A stretch of DNA of 8,260 nucleotides, taken from positions 1 through 8,260 of the forward strand of contig JAJFHI010000288.1 in the NCBI GenBank assembly GCA_021775715.1. Direction: 5' to 3'. Below the pieces are notes generated by a model. That model was not told the DNA's origin and did no database searches. It saw only the letters and a program-made list of their open reading frames with translations. Source of the DNA: Hyphomicrobiaceae bacterium (lineage in GTDB: Bacteria; Pseudomonadota; Alphaproteobacteria; Rhizobiales; Hyphomicrobiaceae). Position 1 is the stretch's first letter. Each line of letters opens with the position of its first letter. The position numbers were made by a program, and so were the translations under genes. Of the stretch, positions 5,651 to 8,260 are shown piece after piece.

Positions 5651-5999
5651 CCCCTAGCCGGATAAGACTATAGCCGTAGCTGCTAGCATGTTTTTCTCAG
5701 GGGGGCGGCCGTCATGGAGGCCGAATGGTTGGCAAGCCGCGTGACGGTCTGAATATGAAGCCTTAATCAAGGGCAAAGACGAACATCCGATGATTTTTGC
5801 AACACTACCGGGTCTAAGCAGACCCATCTTGCGCAAAAAAGCGGCAGAGTAGACCGTGCCCACGCCGCCGCCTGTTTGTTATCTTAATGTCTGAAGTTCG
5901 CGCCGGTGCGGTTGATCGAGCTTCTATCAGCTCGAGTGTAGATCGCTCCTCGCACTCAAAATCTTTAATGCGCGACCGCTCCGCTACTTGAGCGCGCCT
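5651..5999. other. Intergenic spacer between leuC and the MscS-like gene
   Basis: No gene is supported here; a 69-residue minus-strand frame at 5654-5863 has no family resemblance. Visible structure includes a perfect 6-bp hairpin GGGTCT-AAGC-AGACCC at 5810-5825 and a 7-bp inverted repeat, TCGAGCT (5916-5922) with AGCTCGA (5929-5935), around a 6-base loop. There is also a small CGGCC/GGCCG stem near 5706-5723. None has a following T-run, so I do not call them intrinsic terminators. Confidence 0.5.
5970..5997 (-). terminator. Possible imperfect terminator hairpin after leuC
   Basis: On the minus strand, 2 bases after the leuC stop codon, GCGCG and CTC pair with GAG and CGCGC around AAGTAGCG, with a 4-base bulge (CGGT). 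The sequence after it is ATTAAAGATTTTG, not a proper T-run. The position fits an end-of-gene signal; the structure is only moderate. Confidence 0.25.
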
Positions 6000-7406
6000 C
6001 TACGCCTTCCACTCCCGCACATCCACAAACTTACCAGCAAGGGCTGCAACAGCTGCCATTTGCGGTGACAGCAAATGCGTACGGCCTTGACGGCCTTGGC
6101 GGCCTTCGAAGTTGCGGTTGGAGGTGGAGGCGCAGCGTTGGCGTGGTGTTAGCTGGTCGGGGTTCATACCAAGGCACATCGAGCAGCCTGGTTCGCGCCA
6201 CTGGAAGCCGGCATCTATGAAGATGTTGTCGAGACCTTCAGCTTCGGCCTGCGCTTTGACCAAGCCAGAGCCTGGTACGATCATCGCGTAATCGAGCGTC
6301 TCGGCAATCTTTTTGCCCTCAACGATTTTGGCAACAGCACGCAAGTCTTCCATGCGGCCATTCGTGCATGAGCCGATCCAGACAACGTCGAGCGGAATGT
6401 CGGTCATCTTGGTGCCGGACGTCAGGCCCATGTACTCCAGCGCCCGCATCATCGACGCTTTCTTGCTGTCATCGTCTAGGTCGTCCGGGTTTGGCACCAC
6501 GCCCGTGATCGAGATGACATCCTCTGGGCTTGTGCCCCAGGTGATGGTCGGCGGCAGGGCAGCGGCGTCGAGAGTGAGTTCCTTGTCGAAGTGAGCGCCC
6601 TCGTCGGTGTGCATCGTCTCCCAGTATTTCATTGCCATATCCCAGGCCGCACCCTTCGGTGCTTTCGGACGGCCTTTGACGAACTCGTAAGTTTTCTCGT
6701 CCGGTGCAATCATGCCAGCGCGCGCGCCGCCTTCGATCGACCTGTTGCAGACTGTCATGCGGCCTTCCATCGAGAGTGAACGGATTGCTTCGCCGGCGTA
6801 CTCGATGACGTGACCTGTGCCACCGGCGGTACCGATTTCACCGATGATGGCGAGCACGACGTCTTTTGCTGTCACGCCGTCCGGTAGTTGGCCGTCAACG
6901 GTGACGCGCATGTTTTTCGCTTTGGACTGGATCAGCGTTTGCGTCGCGAGCACGTGCTCGACTTCGCTTGTACCGATGCCGTGGGCCAGTGCGCCGAACG
7001 CCCCGTGTGTCGAAGTGTGGCTGTCGCCGCAGACGATCGTTGTGCCTGGAAGTGTGAAGCCTTGTTCGGGTCCGACGACATGCACAATGCCCTGGCGTAT
7101 ATCAAGTTCGTTGAAGTACTCGACGCCGAACTCTTTCGCGTTCTTGGCCAGCGCTTCAACCTGTAGACGGCTTTGTTCGTCTGCAATTCCCTTGCTGCGA
7201 TCCGTTGTCGGCACGTTGTGGTCAACGACAGCCAGCGTCTTTTCCGGTGCGCGGACTTTGCGGTCCGTCATGCGCAGGCCTTCGAAGGCTTGTGGGCTGG
7301 TGACTTCGTGGACCAGATGGCGGTCGATGTACAGCAGGCAGGTGCCATCGTCCTGGCGGTCAACTGTGTGGTCGTCGAAGATCTTGTCGTAAAGCGTTTT
7401 GGCCAT
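6000..7406 (-). CDS. leuC: 3-isopropylmalate dehydratase large subunit
   Basis: LeuC catalyses, together with LeuD, the isomerisation of 2-isopropylmalate to 3-isopropylmalate in leucine biosynthesis (EC 4.2.1.33) in the cytosol. The 468 residues match the family length and start with the typical MAKTLYDKIFDDH. The aconitase-type signatures are all present: CGDSHTSTHGAFGALAHGIGTSEVEHVLATQ split near residues 126-155, NRSIEGGARAGM at 221-232, and the three [4Fe-4S] ligands C347 (GSCTNGR), C408 and C411 (GCSMC). The C-terminal region ends GRTHLLSPQM and FVDVREW, as in alphaproteobacterial LeuC. The only ribosome-site match before the ATG at 7404-7406 is a weak AGAGA. leuD is not adjacent; the next gene downstream is the MscS-like channel, so leuC stands apart from its partner here. 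It lies downstream of, and on the same strand as, a LysR regulator, across a 119-base gap with two hairpins. Confidence 0.97.
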   Translation of the reverse strand: MAKTLYDKIFDDHTVDRQDDGTCLLYIDRHLVHEVTSPQAFEGLRMTDRKVRAPEKTLAVVDHNVPTTDRSKGIADEQSRLQVEALAKNAKEFGVEYFNELDIRQGIVHVVGPEQGFTLPGTTIVCGDSHTSTHGAFGALAHGIGTSEVEHVLATQTLIQSKAKNMRVTVDGQLPDGVTAKDVVLAIIGEIGTAGGTGHVIEYAGEAIRSLSMEGRMTVCNRSIEGGARAGMIAPDEKTYEFVKGRPKAPKGAAWDMAMKYWETMHTDEGAHFDKELTLDAAALPPTITWGTSPEDVISITGVVPNPDDLDDDSKKASMMRALEYMGLTSGTKMTDIPLDVVWIGSCTNGRMEDLRAVAKIVEGKKIAETLDYAMIVPGSGLVKAQAEAEGLDNIFIDAGFQWREPGCSMCLGMNPDQLTPRQRCASTSNRNFEGRQGRQGRTHLLSPQMAAVAALAGKFVDVREWKA

Positions 7407-7440
7407 GGGGCGATGTCTCTTTTGTCAAATGTGGTCGCAA

Positions 7441-7466
7441 AGGCCCAGCGAATGCGCCTTGGGCCT
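7441..7466 (-). terminator. Hairpin in the LysR-leuC gap, probable weak terminator or leader structure
   Basis: AGGCCCA (7441-7447) and TGGGCCT (7460-7466) form a 7-bp GC-rich stem. The loop can add further GCG/CGC pairing. On the minus strand it is followed by TTT only. It lies about 60 bases after the LysR stop codon and about 35 bases before the leuC ATG. It may end LysR transcription or sit in the leuC leader. Confidence 0.4.
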
Positions 7467-7496
7467 CAGAATTTCGGTTTGTCAGTGAGATAGCGC

Positions 7497-7516
7497 TTTG
7501 CGCGGTGGAGCGCAAA
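7497..7516. repeat. Perfect 7-bp hairpin just after the LysR gene
   Basis: TTTGCGC (7497-7503) and GCGCAAA (7510-7516) pair perfectly around GGTGGA. On the minus strand it begins 9 bases after the LysR stop codon. There is no T-run, so it may be an RNA 3'-end stabiliser, part of a tandem terminator with the 7441-7466 hairpin, or an operator-like palindrome. Confidence 0.4.
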
Positions 7517-7525
7517 TAGCGTTCC

Positions 7526-8260
7526 CTACCGCTTCCACTTATTCACTTGGGTGATCAGGAAGTCGCGGAGGAGCTGGATCTTTTTCGAGTTTTTCAGCTC
7601 TTCGGGGTAGACGTACAGGATCGGCAGGGTCGGCGGCTCGATGTTGGTCAGAACCTCGATGAAATCGCTGTCGCCCTCGGTCAGATAGTCCGGCATCATC
7701 CCAATGCCAATACCGGATCGGATCGCGTATTTCATGGCGACAAGAGAGTTGACCCGAAACACAGCCTCGCGCGGGCCCTGGCCATCGCGCCCTGCGGTGT
7801 CGAGCCACGTTGTGGCAACAAGGTGCTGTGCTGGTGTGCCGGAATACGAAACGATCCGGTGATCGTTGAGTTCTTCGAGTGTTTGTGGTGCGCCAAAACG
7901 TCGGACATAAGAAGTCGATGCGTAGGCATGGACGGTCATCGTCATCAGGTTGCGGCGAATGAGATCGGGCTGCTCGGGCTCGCGCGTCCAGATGGCAACG
8001 TCGGCTGCGCGCATGGCGATGTCGACCTGCTCGTCGTTGAGGATCAACTCGATGTTGATTTCCGGGTATAGCTCCATGAACTCGCGCAGGCGCTGGGTCA
8101 GCCAGACGGTGCCAAAACCAACGGGTGCCGTAATGCGCAAATCACCGCTCGGCTTGGTCTTGGAATCGGCCAACAGCATTTCAGCAGTTTGAAGCTTGCC
8201 CATCACCTCGGCGACGGTTGCAAACAACAGGTCACCCTGCTCGGTCAGTTGCAGGCCGCG
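7526..8260 (-). CDS. LysR-family transcriptional regulator (N-terminus cut by window edge)
   Basis: The frame is open to the last base, giving 244 residues plus stop. An internal TTG at 8225-8227 is not the true start, because RGLQLTEQGDLLF upstream is the end of the LysR winged-helix domain. Most of that HTH (roughly 55-60 residues) lies beyond the edge. After a linker helix (about residues 12-34) comes the periplasmic-binding-protein-like effector domain: GDLRITAPVGFGTVWLTQRL, then LYPEINIELILND, DVAIWTRE, the hinge strand AYASTSYVRRFG, and SGIGIGMMPDYL near the end. It most resembles the CrgA-like subgroup, where the motif is usually DVAIR. The effector is unknown. It points the same way as leuC and ends 119 bases before it. 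LysR regulators usually control a divergent gene, which would lie outside the window, so control of leuC is possible but not shown. Confidence 0.9.
   Translation of the reverse strand, partial: RGLQLTEQGDLLFATVAEVMGKLQTAEMLLADSKTKPSGDLRITAPVGFGTVWLTQRLREFMELYPEINIELILNDEQVDIAMRAADVAIWTREPEQPDLIRRNLMTMTVHAYASTSYVRRFGAPQTLEELNDHRIVSYSGTPAQHLVATTWLDTAGRDGQGPREAVFRVNSLVAMKYAIRSGIGIGMMPDYLTEGDSDFIEVLTNIEPPTLPILYVYPEELKNSKKIQLLRDFLITQVNKWKR

Noticed and set aside
5654..5863. 69-codon minus-strand frame upstream of the MscS-like gene
   Set aside because: No recognisable family, no ribosome site and odd composition; it is treated as spacer.
6817..7392. Plus-strand frame of 191 codons within leuC
   Set aside because: It mirrors the high third-position GC of leuC; the leuC frame has all catalytic signatures.
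7423..7428. TTGACA on the minus strand just before leuC
   Set aside because: It is only 16 bases from the leuC ATG, too near to serve as a -35 box for a translated leuC message.
7547..8192. Plus-strand frames within the LysR gene
   Set aside because: They are shadows of the LysR reading frame, which runs in phase to the window edge with clear domain motifs.
1..8260. CRISPR array, tRNA, rRNA or a complete mobile element
   Set aside because: I saw no regularly spaced repeats, no cloverleaf-like sequence with a T-loop GGTTCGA core, no rRNA-like sequence and no transposase or integrase frame.

Overview
The window looks like a piece of an alphaproteobacterial chromosome. This is an inference from the LeuC sequence, the XRE-cupin regulator type, weak promoter-like sites and moderate GC; no marker in the window fixes the genus. 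Core metabolism (leuC and a LysR regulator) lies at the right end. A looser, more accessory-looking left half holds small enzymes, structured intergenic DNA and a probable insertion-sequence scar.

Layout, left to right. (1) Positions 1-1022, minus strand: a DJ-1/PfpI-superfamily gene followed, after only 3 bases, by an XRE regulator that runs off the left edge and whose N-terminus is a clear helix-turn-helix. (2) Positions 1023-1231: a divergent intergenic region with a good promoter candidate and repeated GTTTCC/GGAAAC boxes. (3) Positions 1232-1660, plus strand: a small stand-alone cupin with a complete metal-binding motif, closed by a near-ideal rho-independent terminator. (4) Positions 1762-2099: no convincing gene, but several long inverted repeats. 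(5) Positions 2100-2590, minus strand: a small exported protein of unknown function, with an overlapping frame at its 5' side that may be a separate gene or a frameshifted N-terminus. (6) Positions 2591-2958: a weak ORF and TTCGAA repeats. (7) Positions 2959-3660, plus strand: a type II haloacid-dehalogenase-like hydrolase. (8) About 3671-3790: a short stretch resembling the end of an IS3-type element. (9) Positions 3821-5533, minus strand: a MscS-like channel protein with a signal peptide and a long periplasmic coiled coil. (10) Positions 5534-5999: spacer with hairpins. (11) Positions 6000-7406, minus strand: leuC. (12) Positions 7526-8260, minus strand: a LysR regulator cut by the right edge, with two hairpins between it and leuC.

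Functional reading. The best candidate for a little-described system is the left module: DJ-1/PfpI enzyme plus XRE regulator, divergent from a single-domain cupin, with shared repeated boxes between them. It could be a self-regulated small-molecule detoxification or modification unit, but the substrate cannot be read from the sequence. LeuC carries out the isomerisation step of leucine biosynthesis; its partner leuD is not in the window. The LysR gene upstream of leuC points the same way, but its target is unknown. No CRISPR array, tRNA, rRNA or intact mobile element was seen.
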